Assembly (NCBI RefSeq): GCF_964204645.1
Contig: NC_134026.1
Coordinates: 11,808,450 to 11,872,449 of the forward strand
Source of the DNA: Tubulanus polymorphus
Lineage: Eukaryota > Nemertea > Palaeonemertea > Tubulaniformes > Tubulanidae
DNA: 64,000 bases
Direction of reading: 5' to 3'
The translations under genes and the position numbers were made by a program. How positions within the stretch are numbered: the first letter of the stretch is position 1; every line of letters starts with the position of its first letter. Positions 1-11,713 of this stretch are shown piece after piece. The notes under the pieces were generated by a model. It searched no databases, was not told where the DNA came from, and saw only the letters and a list, made by a program, of their open reading frames with translations.

Positions 1-293
1 GATATACACAGCTGATATCTTGTCATTAGGAGGGAGATAGGGGCTTGAATTAATGTGGAAAGTTTTGTCCATCAGCTCAAAACTGTTTGGAAGTACTGCA
101 AGTAAATGAGCAAAATATCAATGAATTTTCCCATCCCGCTAATCAATGCCTCATTGTGTTTCTTGATCATAACGCCACTGGCAACGAACGCCCTTTAGTG
201 GCTGTCCTATAACCTTTTTAAGCCCAAAACGGTCTGTGAGCATCCATTTTATTCTAATCAATCCTCATGTGTTGGTTTTTTTTTGGGAAAATA

Positions 294-295
<2 letters not shown>
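1..295. other. unassigned sequence
   Basis: No coding frame, RNA or repeat structure that I can recognise before the AT microsatellite. Confidence 0.5.

Positions 296-362
<67 letters not shown>
296..362. repeat. (AT)n microsatellite
   Basis: About 33 uninterrupted AT dinucleotides. The Tyr/Ile-rich frames across it on both strands are products of the repeat, not genes. Confidence 0.97.
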
Positions 363-364
<2 letters not shown>

Positions 365-1674
365 GACCTATGCATATTTTGTATCCACAATCAATTGCAC
401 ATTTGTAGCTCATGACATACTTGTATTCTATGATAACAGGAGTTTCAAGGTCATAGGTATCTGTATATGTTCGCCAGGAGGCATTAGTTGCAGAATTACG
501 TGGTATTTCCACTTTATAAACTGGCACCTATATACATACCTATTTTGTTATCAATAAAATTCTGGCTCTAGTTCTATGAGTTCAAGCTCATTGGTTTGTA
601 CACCATGGGTTGTTGAATACAGTTAACCTCGCTTAATCCGCAATAAGTACTTATTCCGTATAAATAAATTGGTCCCGTTTTTCAGTAACGTTATTCCCAT
701 TAAATTTCTATGTCTAATTCGTACTCCATAATCCGTATTTTCACTTATTCCGTAGACAAATGCATGGTCCCGTTGTCCAATTTATATGTTAATCCTTATG
801 TGTAATCTGTATCAGCTGTCAGCTGGCGGGAACATACACTTGAAGTGAAAAAAGTAATAACATCTGTATTCTAATGAGGTTAATGTGGTCAGTAGGAAAT
901 ATGAGAAACTCCAGAAAACACTGAAGTTAATGTGTCAATGTCATAGTCTCAAGCTTCACTAAATATTCAGTACAGATGCTATTATCTGTCAATCAGTGAA
1001 AGTCCTTTGATGATTCGCCCTCAAATGCATGGCCTGTGAGTTATCTGTACTAGACACACAATGGCTTCAAATAGTCCTACTCTACTAAAACCAGTTGGTT
1101 TGTGTTTCATCACACCAGGGAGTGGTTTCTTTCCATGTGTAAGTCATTTGAGAAATAACTAAACCAGCTATTATACGGATTGTGCACTTAAATCATAGTT
1201 TATACGGGTAATAGTTAATTCGTATCAATTACGAATTATCGGTTATCTGGGTTGTAGGTAAAAATCCCCTTGATAAAAATCCCCAAATGTTCAAAGTAAA
1301 TAAAAATCCCCACTTCGTGATTTTCAAGATTCGTGATTTTCAAGAACATTTCAAAGCAAAATGTTTCTCCAATTTTGTTCATTTGCAATGAGACTGAAAT
1401 TTGTTTGAACTGCCCAATGGAATCTTTTGTTGGGATAGATTCTTTATGTAAACTCTTAGAATAAGATAAATTGTTAGAATTATTAAGAACTAGAGTAATA
1501 CCCGTAGAAACCATGGGTGATTTCCTTTGGCCCAGAACTTCAAACTGTTCAATTTATTCCCAATGAAATTAAGTGCGGCCGTTTAAAATCTATGTGTCCG
1601 TGCCCGTGGAGACTGTCAGTGAGCTTTGATGACCTGTACCCGTGGAGACCGGGAACTATCAGTGGTAAACAAAA

Positions 1675-1746
1675 TATGGCCAAGGTGCGCGGGATTCGAA
1701 CTCCTGCCCCACCAGGTGCCAGTCTTGAGCTCTACTAACGGGGCCA
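1675..1746 (-). repeat. tRNA-like / SINE-like fragment
   Basis: On the minus strand the segment starts TGGCCCCGTTAGTAGAGCTC, reminiscent of a Pol III A box, and about 45 bases later contains AGTTCGAATCCCGCG, a good B-box/T-arm match, before a second GGCCA. The T stem pairs poorly and no clean anticodon arm forms, so a functional tRNA is unlikely. A tRNA-derived SINE head or tRNA relic is the better reading. Confidence 0.35.
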
Positions 1747-2409
1747 TTGTGAATGCATAATGATACAGTACTGTAGAATTGCTTTGGTGCAGTAAAAGTT
1801 CTATTATTAGAATTCCTGCTTACTGATTGGCTGAAATTTTGTCTGCATCCGTTTGGCCCCCCTATAATTATTTTCACACCCGTTTATACCGGTTGCATTA
1901 GTTTATACAATGATTGACTACCGCACAAAATTTCAAGTCCCAATTCTTCTCCAAGGCCACGCTATTTGGTACAAAGTTTCGTATTAATATATAGATAATG
2001 AACTTTTAATTCATAATATCTTAAAAAGATTTGAACTGGAATATTTTTGTACTGTGAACTCTTGTTGACTTGTGGTATATTTGAGCAGTGCAATGCCATG
2101 AATTATAAGCAATAATGGACTTTTAATTGTAGATATTTTAGATTCAAGCTAGTGTAATATATTAGTGTGATGAACCCTTTCATTAAGCTGTGTGATAACT
2201 TTAAGTACTAGTTTGGTATAAATGGGCTGGTAATTTGTAGTATGTTTTAATTCAAGTGTATACTATAGTTTGTATACTGATGATATCCTTATGATGTTCC
2301 ACAATGGTACGCAGTAATAATGCCAGAGGTAAAAATGCCAGGGGTGTAAAAATGCCAGAGGTTAAAATGCCACAGGAAATAATGCCAGAGGGGTAAATTG
2401 ATGAATTAC

Positions 2410-2682
2410 AGCAAACTTACTTGTCGGAAACTACTCAAATTTGTGGGAAAAGTTCCTGCTAAACCTTTGATTCCATTAATTACAACAAAAACTTCTCATA
2501 AACTATTCATCTGACTGTTGCTTTGATATCAGGAATCCTAGCAAACTAACACGTCAAAAACTACTCAAATTTGTGGGAAGAATTGCAGCCAAACCTTTGA
2601 TTGTTTAAATTACAACTAACTTGCTTGTCAAAAATATCTCGTAAACTAATCATCTAATTGTTGCTTTGATATCATGAATTGC
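2410..2682. repeat. tandem duplication, about 130-bp unit, two copies
   Basis: Two diverged direct copies start AGCAAACT at 2410 and 2540. Both contain ACTACTCAAATTTGTGGGAA and end near GTTGCTTTGATATCA. The unit lies between inverted clusters of the GGTAAAAATGCC word. Confidence 0.8.
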
Positions 2683-4260
2683 ATTAAGCAATGTGCATTA
2701 AGTTTTTAATTTCCGATGATCTAAAAATATGTTGTATCAATTACTCAATATCATCTTGTGTGAATAAGAAAATTTTTAAGAATTTCATGCTTATGTCAGA
2801 CTTTATTTTATAGATTTGTGATTCATTTTTTGATTTTTATTATCGTAGGTATATGTTATGTATATCTAATCTGTGCATTCATTACGTAAAAGCTAATGTA
2901 AATAAGAATATCAGGTCCAATGTTGATAAATTCTTTGCTTAGTTTTGCTTAAATTTCCCTCTGGCATTTTTACCTCTGATATTTTTACCTATGATAAGAT
3001 TGGCTAGCGTTAGCGAGCCTATGTCAACCGTCTGGCCGATCGATAATCATTCATATGCTTAATACACTACGCTCGAAGCTATTTTTAGCACACTCAAACG
3101 TAATTTCATTAGCCTGTAATTTCACTACTAATGGGCGAATTGAACGGATTAAGTTTGGCCAGCCACTGGACCATTGGTCCTTTATGTTATTTTTCCTCTG
3201 GCATTTTTATAGTCTGAATACCAGTCGTTGTTACGGTTCCCTACAACGTCTGACGCTAAAGTATCATATAGAGGTGAACTCCTGTAAATTGCAATGCAAC
3301 AAGTGATTTTGGTGTCAAATAACACCTTTGTACTAAAATAAATTAATTAGTTACCTTGTTGACTTTGAAAACGTGTTTTATAATAATATTTTTTATGATT
3401 TAAATCGCGAACCGGAGAATTTATTGATTTGATTTGAATTGAATTGATTGCCACCATCAGGATTTCCAATACAGACTAAATTAATAAAGTGTGAATATTC
3501 AATATGTCTCGCTAAAATTTCTCTAAATGTTAATTTTTGTTGATAAAACGCATAAATTTTGGTCAATTTTAACCTTAAGAATTTGAAACAAGAATAATAT
3601 CTGCATTGGCATCAATGTCAGTACAAGTTCAAGTCCGAATCCGTAATTTACACTCCCCTCATGCACCACGAAAAGCCGCCATATTTGTTATGTTGCTTCA
3701 CTTCAACTATTTTTTGAGGCGACTAGTCAAAAGTTTTGAGCTACTACGATCGTCAAAAGCTACTTAGGATTACAAATTTATGCACAAACAATAGTTAACT
3801 TCCGTCTGATTACAGAACAGTCAGTTTGAGGTAAGTTGATGGTGTTTTAAGGGGTGAAATAGATGCTCAAAGCCTCGTCCCTCGAAAATTAACCTTATAT
3901 GAGCACTTTCGCCCTAGACGTTGTTTGAGGAACAACGGCTAGGTACTAGACATTTTTGCGTCTGGCATTCTTTCCTATGGCATTTTTACCTCTGGCATTA
4001 TTACCTGGATTACCTGGATTCTTCCACAATAATAAATTGGATATATGTACAATTATACGAATTAATTGACCATTGTATCTACGTACACTACATTCAGAAG
4101 GTGGATTTTTACCTAATTTGAAGAATTGGGGATTTTTACTGAGGGCATTTTTACCTAGGGGATTTTTACTGCTAACCAAATAATCTGTTATCCGTTTATC
4201 ACTTAATCCGTACTAAAAAGCTCAGTCCCTAGTGATACGGATTAACTGAGGTTGACTGTA

Positions 4261-5536
4261 TTGTAACTGTCAGATTTTCAAGCATCAAGTGGTTATGGTG
4301 CTCCCGGACCCCTAGTTATTATCATCATACATTCTGCTGTGTCCGACCTCTAGTTTGATATCAAATGACCGACCCCATTAGATCTACTGTGCAGATGTCA
4401 CATGTCATTTATAGTTCACATGTCATAATGGATGTCCATCAATATAATGTGCTGGGACATTAGACGCATATCCTCGACAGTCTAATTTACCAGTTATGGT
4501 GACATTTAGGTTTAAGTTGTGTTGATAATGCCATTATATGTTCAATGTCAGAATATTGTACACTGTTATGGATTTTCATTGAATATATCCTAATGACTAA
4601 TACTGTATGTGCATGTGTACTAGTACAATGTATATACATGTATATGACAACCTGCCTTTGAATATGAATTTCTGTGTTACGAAATTTCGTTTTACAAATC
4701 TGCATAAGTAGCCTTGTAATTCGTTATCGGTATCCTTTGATGAATAAACTTTATAAGTAAAGAGAAATTTGAAGGTCATCGGCTCATTTGAATTCAGAAT
4801 TCAAGATACTGATTGATTGAAGTGGATGAAGTATTCGAAATCTGCTACATTAAAGACAAGAAACTGAAGGCATTACAGGATTTGATATGCATTGCTTTTA
4901 ATTCATAATGTCATAATGTCCGCCATTCATGACTGTACTGCGCAGTTAGACAGCGAAAATATAGCGTACTACGGTTGTACTTTTAAAGGCTGAGTCCGAG
5001 TATATAAGGCTCATCATTTGTCAGTGAGCCATATCACGTGATATACTGGTAACCAGTACGTTCGGAGCTGTAACTGGAAACAACAGAATTACATCCATTT
5101 CTCTAAAAATAGGCCACTTCGAATTGTGAAACTTGTCATACATTGGTAGGAACTTATAAGAAGGCTGGTTCTTTACTCATTTTAACAGAGAAGCAACCAA
5201 TGTTGTGATATTTTCCATTTTCATATAATTTTCAAATGATGATTGGAGTGGAAGGAGTCATGCTGCAACACTGTACCAGCGACAGGAGTGTGTTTATATA
5301 CTTAACATCTATTGCAATAAACAACTCGAGGGTATTTAAGTAGTCATGATACTACATAACGGCTAACTTTTGATTTGGGGAACAATCTCACAATTGATAA
5401 TCAAGGGAACAAGTTACAAGTTATGTGCAAGCGGTTAGAATATGAAGAAAATCGAATGAAAATGAAAAAAGTTGTGATCTTTTGGTAACCCAAACACATG
5501 CCCATTTATTAATCCAAGACGAAAACACATCCTATA
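4261..5536. other. unassigned sequence
   Basis: No frame looks coding; the two overlapping minus-strand frames near 4490-4780 are short and low in information. No tandem structure noted. Confidence 0.45.
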
Positions 5537-5687
5537 AGTAATTAGATAAGTCTTGTTCCATACCAGAGGTTGAAAGGTCGAGTTCATAAAAAATAAAAAT
5601 GAATTCTCGCAAGCTCGAATTTATCTTTATTTTTTATTCACTCAACCTTTCAACCTCTGATAAAAAAACAAGTCTTATCTAATTACT
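5537..5687. repeat. foldback (hairpin) element
   Basis: Arms of about 70 bp (5537-5608 and 5617-5687) are inverted copies. The outer arm begins AGTAATTAGATAAG and the inner arm contains CAGAGGTTGAAAGGT; several mismatches and small indels are present. The loop is only about 10 bases. It has the shape of a MITE or collapsed inverted repeat. Confidence 0.75.
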
Positions 5688-5688
5688 C

Positions 5689-6084
5689 TAGTAATTCCAT
5701 ATAAATGAATAACATATAAATGAATATTATATTAATGAAATCAATTTTAATAGAAAATTTGTTATTAAAATGGAGAGTAAACAAGTACACAGTGAGAACA
5801 ACAAATCATTCTTAGATGGAATTAAAGTTACAACAAATGTTGAATCTGTAGATTATAAATTCAAAAAGCTATCTTAGTTAACAATTCATCAGAAATATTT
5901 AATTACTAATATTTGAGAATGATTTGAAAATTAAAAAGAAAAATATTATAATCTAAAATTATATATTATTTTCTTATAAGTCGGTCTGTTACAATTAGTT
6001 CGGGGATAACATTTTAAGCAATATTCCCACCATTGACACCTATTAGCTATATAAATTGGTGTGCTAGGATTATCATCAAGTGTA
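5689..6084. other. AT-rich sequence left of the large transposon; likely part of the interrupted AT-rich relic
   Basis: Base composition resembles 12427-13880 on the far side of the transposon. A 35-codon plus-strand frame starts at 5770 and ends in TAG at 5877-5879, directly before a TTAA. A minus-strand frame with clustered Cys and Trp (about 6080-5949) may also be residual coding. No family recognised. Confidence 0.35.
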
Positions 6085-6092
6085 TTAACTGG

Positions 6093-6615
6093 TAGTCCGG
6101 TCAAATTGGAGTTTAACCGGGAACAAATTGCAACAAAAGGTTTTTTGATTGTTACCATACCTATTAAGTGTGCTGAACAACATACTAATAGTCTACCAAA
6201 GTCTGCCCACCGGAAGTCCGATTTTTCAAGATGGCCGCCAAAGACCTACCTGTTATCAGAAAATCAGCTGATACTCCACAAATATGGATCATAGAGTTTG
6301 TTAAATGGTATGTAACCCCATGTTTTCAGGTACAGCGAATGCATTGGTGATGTTATTTCAACCCACCCATGGTCACGTGACCCAGAAATTCAAGATTGCC
6401 ACCATTACATATGCAAAATGTATTACATATATTAGAAATTCTTTGATATCTTTGTTTCTGTTAGTGCTAACGGCGTCGATATCGGTTTCTACCCTATGTT
6501 TTCAGGGTCAGACAATTCATTTTTCATATCTAGGTTTTTGTAAAGTGATCACGATACCCAGAAATTCAAGATGGCCACCATTTTTATCTGGTCATGTGAC
6601 CAATTTAGCCAAGAT
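6093..6615 (+). repeat. left long terminal inverted repeat of the Academ-like element
   Basis: Matches the reverse complement of 11714-12406 throughout; for example, CAATTTAGCCAAGAT closes the inner side of both. It contains repeated AAGATGGC words, including AAGATGGCCGCC near 6230, a YY1-like site. It has one copy of the internal unit of about 175 bp that is doubled in the right repeat. A 107-codon open frame runs through it but is mirrored in the right repeat and is not taken as a gene. Confidence 0.85.
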
Positions 6616-7234
6616 GTCTGCCGGATGATTTAAGATAGCATTAGGCCCTTGGAAGAGGTGCAAATGAAGCATCTCCATCCTTAATGATTATAGAAAGAAT
6701 TTCTTAATTTTACTGACGCTAGCCTAGCAACAGAAAATATTGTTGCATTTGTCAGTTATGATTTGAATATGGTTTGCACAGTTGTCCTTTTCAAGTGAAT
6801 AGAAATATCCAAGGGATCAAGGTTAGTGAAATCAGCAATATATGTCGTTCATTCTTTGAGGGTGTGTTAGGCATAATCTTATGAGTAAGTTTACACCAAT
6901 GTAAATGCCATGTATGCAGTCTAAATTGAATTTTACATGCTTTGCGGATTGAACATTAAGTTTGCAGTGATGGTACTGCAGTGTAAGCATCTTGTGGTGC
7001 AATCTAAAACTTCCCTTACTGTCAGTTTACACATCCGTAGGCCTATACCTTTTCTTGATTAAAAAACCTGTTATTGTCCTCATGTAATAAGAGAAATCCG
7101 ACGTAATGCTCATAGGTTGAAGTGTCTTAGTTTTGCACGAAAGCGTCGATGTAGGATAGGGCCTATGAACTTAACGAGAGTTATCGTTTATGGTTTTGAT
7201 GAACACTAAGCATACCAATATTTGATTTTTAGGT
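6616..7234 (+). other. 5' untranslated/regulatory part of the Academ-like element
   Basis: Between the left inverted repeat and the first transposase codon. It has no inverted match near the right end and no coding frame. TTTGATTTTTAG just before the ATG could be a splice acceptor, so a 5' intron is possible. Confidence 0.35.
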
Positions 7235-7287
7235 ATGAATAGTTCTGATTGTGGTTGTCCAATTTGTGGAGAAAGTTTTAACGAGAA

Positions 7288-7333
7288 TGATGATATCTGC
7301 AATGTTGGTGTGATGATATCTGCAATGTTGGTG
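7288..7333 (+). repeat. perfect 23-bp tandem duplication inside the transposase frame
   Basis: TGATGATATCTGCAATGTTG plus GTG occurs twice in a row (7288-7310, 7311-7333). Since 23 is not a multiple of three, it shifts the frame between the CPICG motif and the Cys/His motif; removing one copy puts the ATG at 7235 in frame with the frame that runs to about 7920. Confidence 0.95.
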
Positions 7334-8063
7334 AGAAAGGTGCCCTTGGTATAAACAATGCAAGCAATGCCAGAGGTGATTATTTGAAGATTGAAGTAGG
7401 CCAGTGTGTCCACACCAAGTGTAGAAGAAAATACGTCAACAAAAAAGAAATAAAATATCAACAAAATATAGAGTCTGAGGTAAAATTGTTGGGTGTTAAA
7501 AGAAGCATCAGTAGGTCATCACTTGGAAGCTTTAATATACGAAGGAATTGCATCCTTTGTGGGTTTGCTGTCCAAAATGATGAAAACAGCAGCTGCGTCA
7601 AAACAAATATGTTTGTGACGAGCATCTTGGAATGCTGCAAAAACCGATGTGACGAATGGTCATTCCTTGTGAAAGGCTGCATAGAATTCCTTTTTTCAGA
7701 CCTTCATGCTGCTGACTGTACGTACCACCACGCCTGTTGCTCTAACTTTAGAACTGGTCGCGACATTCCAATCAAATATAAAAGAGATCAAGATACAAGG
7801 CACAAGAAATTCGGAAGACCTACAAGTGATGCCCAAGAGCAGGCATTCTACAAATTGTGTACTTATATTGAATCATCCTATGAAGAACAATTCAGGTTAG
7901 CTGATTTACAAAAAAAAGATGGCAGATTTTTTGCAAAATGATGATATTCAACCTTACAGCATCAAGTATCTAAGAAGCAAACTCACAAGCACATAACGTT
8001 GAGTCCATTACTATCTCAAATCATTCAGGACAGTGTGATATTGTTACTCTCAAGGAAAAAACA

Positions 8064-9107
8064 TTGATGATCCTCAGATCATATTTCAACAAATCTCAAG
8101 AAAATGATAACGAAGAAGAAAAAAAGAAGGCAATTTTGGACACGGCCGCAAAACTGATAAAAAGCGACATAAAAAACAGTACATTCCCCAGTACGGATAC
8201 GTATCCAACTGTCGATGAACTAGATATCAATGCTGCATACGCTTATCTTCCTGAGAGCCTCCGTATATTCTTAGGTCATTTATTTGTTGGTAAATGTGCT
8301 CAACCAAAGATATGCAGCATAGGGCAAGCAATCATACAGTCAGTCCGTCCAAGGAATGTAATCGGAAAAGGGTCCTTCCATGGTATGGGACTGATGGCAG
8401 CTGTCAGTCCATTTCAGAAGATAAAACGAGCAATCAGAAGATTAGATGTTTCCATGATTGATCTAAAACAGGACAAAGTGCCAATCATCGAATACAGATT
8501 TTCTCGCTTTGCAAAGAAGAAATTGAATTTTGAACGTCTTGATCAATTCCAAAAAATAGATATGCCATATGATATATTGTGGGAGATGTCTTTGAAATTT
8601 GCCGAAGACACTCCGAACTGGAAAGGAATGATGAGCTTGCTCCATGAAAGTAACAGCATGCAATCACCAGATAGGTCAGCAATATTCTACCTACCAATGA
8701 TTGACATGTATTCCGGGGATGAAACTTGCATTCTATCAACTTTGAACTTCCTCAATACATTTGCAAAGAAGTATAATTTCCAAGCTGTTATAACATTTGA
8801 TCAACCCTTATATTGGAAAGCCTGTGAAATTATACATGGAGAGGAAGAACTCAAAGATATTGTATTGATGCTTGGTTCGTTTCACACCCTCATGAATCTC
8901 GTAGGTGCAATAGGATCATTGATGGCCAATTCCGGTCTGAAAGAAATTCTTGGAGATATATATCGTGAGAACACAGTTATGCAGATGTTGTCTGGAAAAC
9001 AAGCAGAACGTGCATTGCGTGGGCATCTTAAATGGGTAGGTGTCTCAATTATATGGTTATCACTGAAATGCCGAAATTCAATTCTGAGTTGGAAGAGGTT
9101 ATTTTAG
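8064..9107 (+). pseudogene. DDE-like core segment of the transposase
   Basis: This long open segment (readable from about 7995) contains VITFDQPLYWKAC, where the Asp is a candidate catalytic residue, and about 50 residues later LGSFHTLMNLVGAIG, SGLKEILGDIY and ERALRGH. I know this ordered block from multicopy invertebrate transposase-like proteins; the family label is inference. Similarity leaves this frame near 9035, at ERALRGHLKW, and resumes in the overlapping next frame (9032-9874). Residues after about 9040 in this frame are therefore read-through. Confidence 0.6.
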
Positions 9108-9849
9108 AATGTGAAAACCTATATGATATGGCGAAAGAAGGGAAATTAGATACTGAAGCAGTTCGAAATTCAATTCCAATCAACACCATGAATTCTGAAA
9201 TAGAAAAAACGAAATTAGAATTGAAAAGTTTATCTCATACTTGCCAACTATTGTTAAACTATCTTAGGATGATCGATATAGCACGATCTTTGATACATGC
9301 TGAACGATCGGGTTGCTGGGCGCAACATCTAAGAGCCGTTTCAGAATGCTTACCCATATTTGCAGCTGCCGGCCATTTTAACTATCGCAAATCTGCCTAT
9401 CTCTATCTACAAGAAATGGTCAAGTTACCTACAAAATACCCAAAGATATTCAAACAGTTCAGTGATGGAAAGTTTGTCATCAGACGAAGTGAACAGTGTT
9501 GGGGTGGTCTTTGTTCTGATCTTGTCATAGAACAGACCTTAATGAAATCTTTAAAAAGTACTGGTGGTCTAACGAGGGGGAGTGGGATGGCAGAAGATGT
9601 TCGTCTCATGTGGACCTTGTCGTCACCTACAACAGCTGAATACAATGCAGCAATGAATGACTTCCTAGATCTATCTGCAACATCCACAATCCAGCACAAA
9701 GAGGCATCATTAGCCAGAATAACACGTGATGTGAAGGATTCTAAGAAAATCTTATCTAAATTCCAATTACATCCACCATTTTCATCAGACCCCTTACTTA
9801 GGAATATCGTCACTGGAGTTGTAGCAGAAAAAATGTCAACATCTGTGAA

Positions 9850-11373
9850 ATGTTTACCATTGGGAACAACATGATCGCATCAATGGTCGGAAAGGATGTC
9901 TTCAGCATATCATTCAAGCGCAAGGACATAGTAGTCACGCTTGCTGAAGGGTCATCAGTAAATATATCTGCAGAAAAGACTATAGATCCTGCATTACTTT
10001 TCCAGAGATTTGTTGTCATTTCTCAGTCAGGAGACCTTGTATTAGAAGATGCAATGGAGTACGAGCTCAGCCCATACCCTATGGCTTTGTTTGAAGGAAA
10101 GAACATTCTGCGTAAAGCTGATAAACCACAATTAGCCAATGCACTTGTAGAACATGTAAAATGCAATACACTCAACCCAATCATAGATTATCCGCCATCA
10201 AATGATCAAAGTTTTGTGATCGATGGTGGATTTTTATTACACCAATTGCAATGGAAAAAGGGTGACACTTATAGAAATATAGCAAAGTCATATGCGGCAT
10301 ATGTTGAGCATAATAACGGCATGGCTGCAATTGTATTTGATGGGTATGGAGGTCCCAGCATAAAGGATAATACCCACCAGCGTCGCGGATCAAACTTGCA
10401 CCCTGTCATAAATTTCTCTGATGTCACCATATTTACAGGAAAAAAAGATGAATTTCTAGGTAGAGATGTCAACAAACAACGTTTTATCAACTTGATTACT
10501 GTTGAGCTGAAAAACTGCGGATGTAAGGTTGTGAATGTACCAAATGATGCGGATGTTCAAATTACCATAGAAGCCGTTCAGTCTGCAGTTTGTGAACCAA
10601 CTACACTTATAGGAGAAGACACAGATTTACTTATCCTGCTATACTATTCTTCAATCGAACCTAGTACTCATCCTATCTATTTCACAAGTGGTAGAAGGCA
10701 ATCAAAAGTCTATGATATTAGAACAATAGAAAACAGCATTGGCAAAGAGCAATGTCGCAGGCTTTTATTTCTTCACGCATTTACTGGATGCGACTCTACC
10801 TCGAGAATTTTTGGAATTGGCAAAAAGACTGCATTTGAGAAAATGAAAATAAATCCTGCCTTGAAATTGGCATCAGACGAGTTTCTAAAGCCGCAACAAG
10901 AAATGGCAATTATTGAAGATCTTGGTGGTAAGGCTATGGTTGCCCTTTTTGATGGAAACATTGACTATTCACTAGCAGCTCTAAGAAAAGCAGTATTCTC
11001 TAAGAAAGTAACATCCGGGAAGTCATTTGTCACACCAGAACGTTTGCCACCAACAGTTTCAGCAACCAAATTCCATTCCTATAGATGCTACTACCAGATT
11101 TTGGTTTGGACTGGGAATGAAAGAAACATCGATCCTGCTCACTGGGGATGGCAATTATTAGACGACAAAGTATATGTTCCAGTCATGACGACCGAGAAAC
11201 CAGCCCCTGATATACTTTTAAACATGGTCCACTGCAACTGCACAACTAATTGTAGAACCCAGAGATGCACTTGCAGAAAGTATGGTTTGTCGTGTACTTC
11301 TGTATGTGGTTCATGTCAAATCACTCTTTGTAATAACCCAAATAGCACGAGACCTATTCTAGATGAAGATTGA
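9850..11373 (+). pseudogene. C-terminal segment: FEN/XPG-like nuclease region plus Cys cluster
   Basis: An open segment of 507 codons. Acidic motifs appear in the order expected for the FEN1/XPG PIN-like fold: VIDGGFLLH (about residue 123), VFDGYGG (about 161), PNDADVQ (about 231), GEDTDLLIL (about 256) and FTGCDSTSRIFGIGKKTAF (about 312). The last resembles the GCDY...GIGPKxA helix-turn-helix of FEN nucleases. The C-terminus (about 457-495) has nine Cys, with NCTTNCRTQRCTCRKYG and VCGSC, like a CXC-type zinc-binding cluster. It is probably not an independent gene: the first residues overlap the preceding frame, and the shift lies in an A6 run at about 9828. The nuclease may act in transposition; that is inference. 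Confidence 0.65.
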
Positions 11374-11713
11374 TGGTACTACAATCCATTGGCATCATGG
11401 CGTCTCCAGATCAACAATTTGGAACATTTACTACGGAAATAGGGTTCATAACTTCTTGCTACGTGGTGGAATGAACTGATTATTAAATTTTAGCATTAAC
11501 AAATTCTAATCGGAACACCAGAGACTACCCTCATTCGCAACTAGATCTTGGAAATGAGGCGTCAATTTGAAAAAGTAGTTACCAATTACCTGACGTCATC
11601 GCACCTTTTCAAACCATTTTACCTACATTCAAACTAACATAAATGATGATCGTTGTTAAATTATATGCCGGCATAAAATAAAGCAATTTACCAGAAAAAA
11701 GTGGAAGTTAAAT
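11374..11713 (+). other. 3' untranslated part of the Academ-like element
   Basis: Between the transposase stop and the right inverted repeat. AATAAA at about 11678 could serve as the polyadenylation signal; nothing else recognised. Confidence 0.35.

Larger units (their letters stand above)
1249..4178. mobile_element. 2.9-kb element with ends of repeated GGTAAAAATSCC words (long copy)
   Basis: The left end carries GGTAAAAATCCCC and TAAAAATCCCC units followed by a TTCAAAGTA segment. The right end (3955-4178) carries the inverse: GGCATTTTTACC, GGGGATTTTTACT and a terminal GCTAACCA. The right 225 bp match, in reverse complement and nearly base for base, the left half of the 385-bp copy at 20009-20393; the left end matches that copy's other end. 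This is therefore one family with a long and a short form. Inside are further word clusters (2311-2400, 2950-2995, 3190-3215), a 130-bp tandem duplication and a tRNA-like patch. No transposase-length ORF is present, so it is non-autonomous. Superfamily unknown. Confidence 0.55.
620..4258. mobile_element. pogo/Tc1-mariner-like non-autonomous element, with a nested insertion
   Basis: The left end begins CAGTTAACCTCGCTTAATCC (from 620). The right end (about 4235-4258) is its imperfect inverse and ends GAGGTTGACTG. Each end is directly flanked by TA (618-619 and 4259-4260), as expected for the TA duplication of Tc1/mariner and pogo families. Further words of the form CTTATTCCGTA and TTAATCCGTA recur just inside both ends. 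No transposase frame is visible. Most of the interior is a second, different element (1249-4178), so the original element was probably only about 0.7 kb, which is MITE-sized. Assignment to pogo/Tigger rests on end sequence and TA only. Confidence 0.6.
7235..11373 (+). pseudogene. transposase of the Academ-like element, broken by four or more frame shifts
   Basis: Coding similarity flows through consecutive pieces in shifting frames: 7235-7330, 7384-7920, about 7995-9035, about 9035-9830 and about 9830-11373. The N-terminus has a CxxC (CPICG) and, after a 23-bp tandem duplication, HTKCRRKY, together a C2HC-type zinc-finger pattern. The middle has DDE-transposase-like motifs, then a nuclease-like region and a Cys-rich tail. 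Breaks lie at the duplication (7288-7333), near the A8 run at about 7909-7917, between about 7970 and 7995, near 9035, and in the A6 run at about 9828-9833. Restoring frame at each gives continuous family-like protein, so this was one ORF of roughly 1350 codons. Several breaks are at A runs, so assembly indels cannot be excluded. Confidence 0.8.

Noticed and set aside
258-557. Open frames of about 90 codons on both strands
   Set aside because: They are Tyr/Ile runs produced by the AT microsatellite.
6305-6628. 107-codon ORF resembling a small membrane protein
   Set aside because: Lies wholly in the left inverted repeat and is mirrored at 12187-11936; repeat, not gene.
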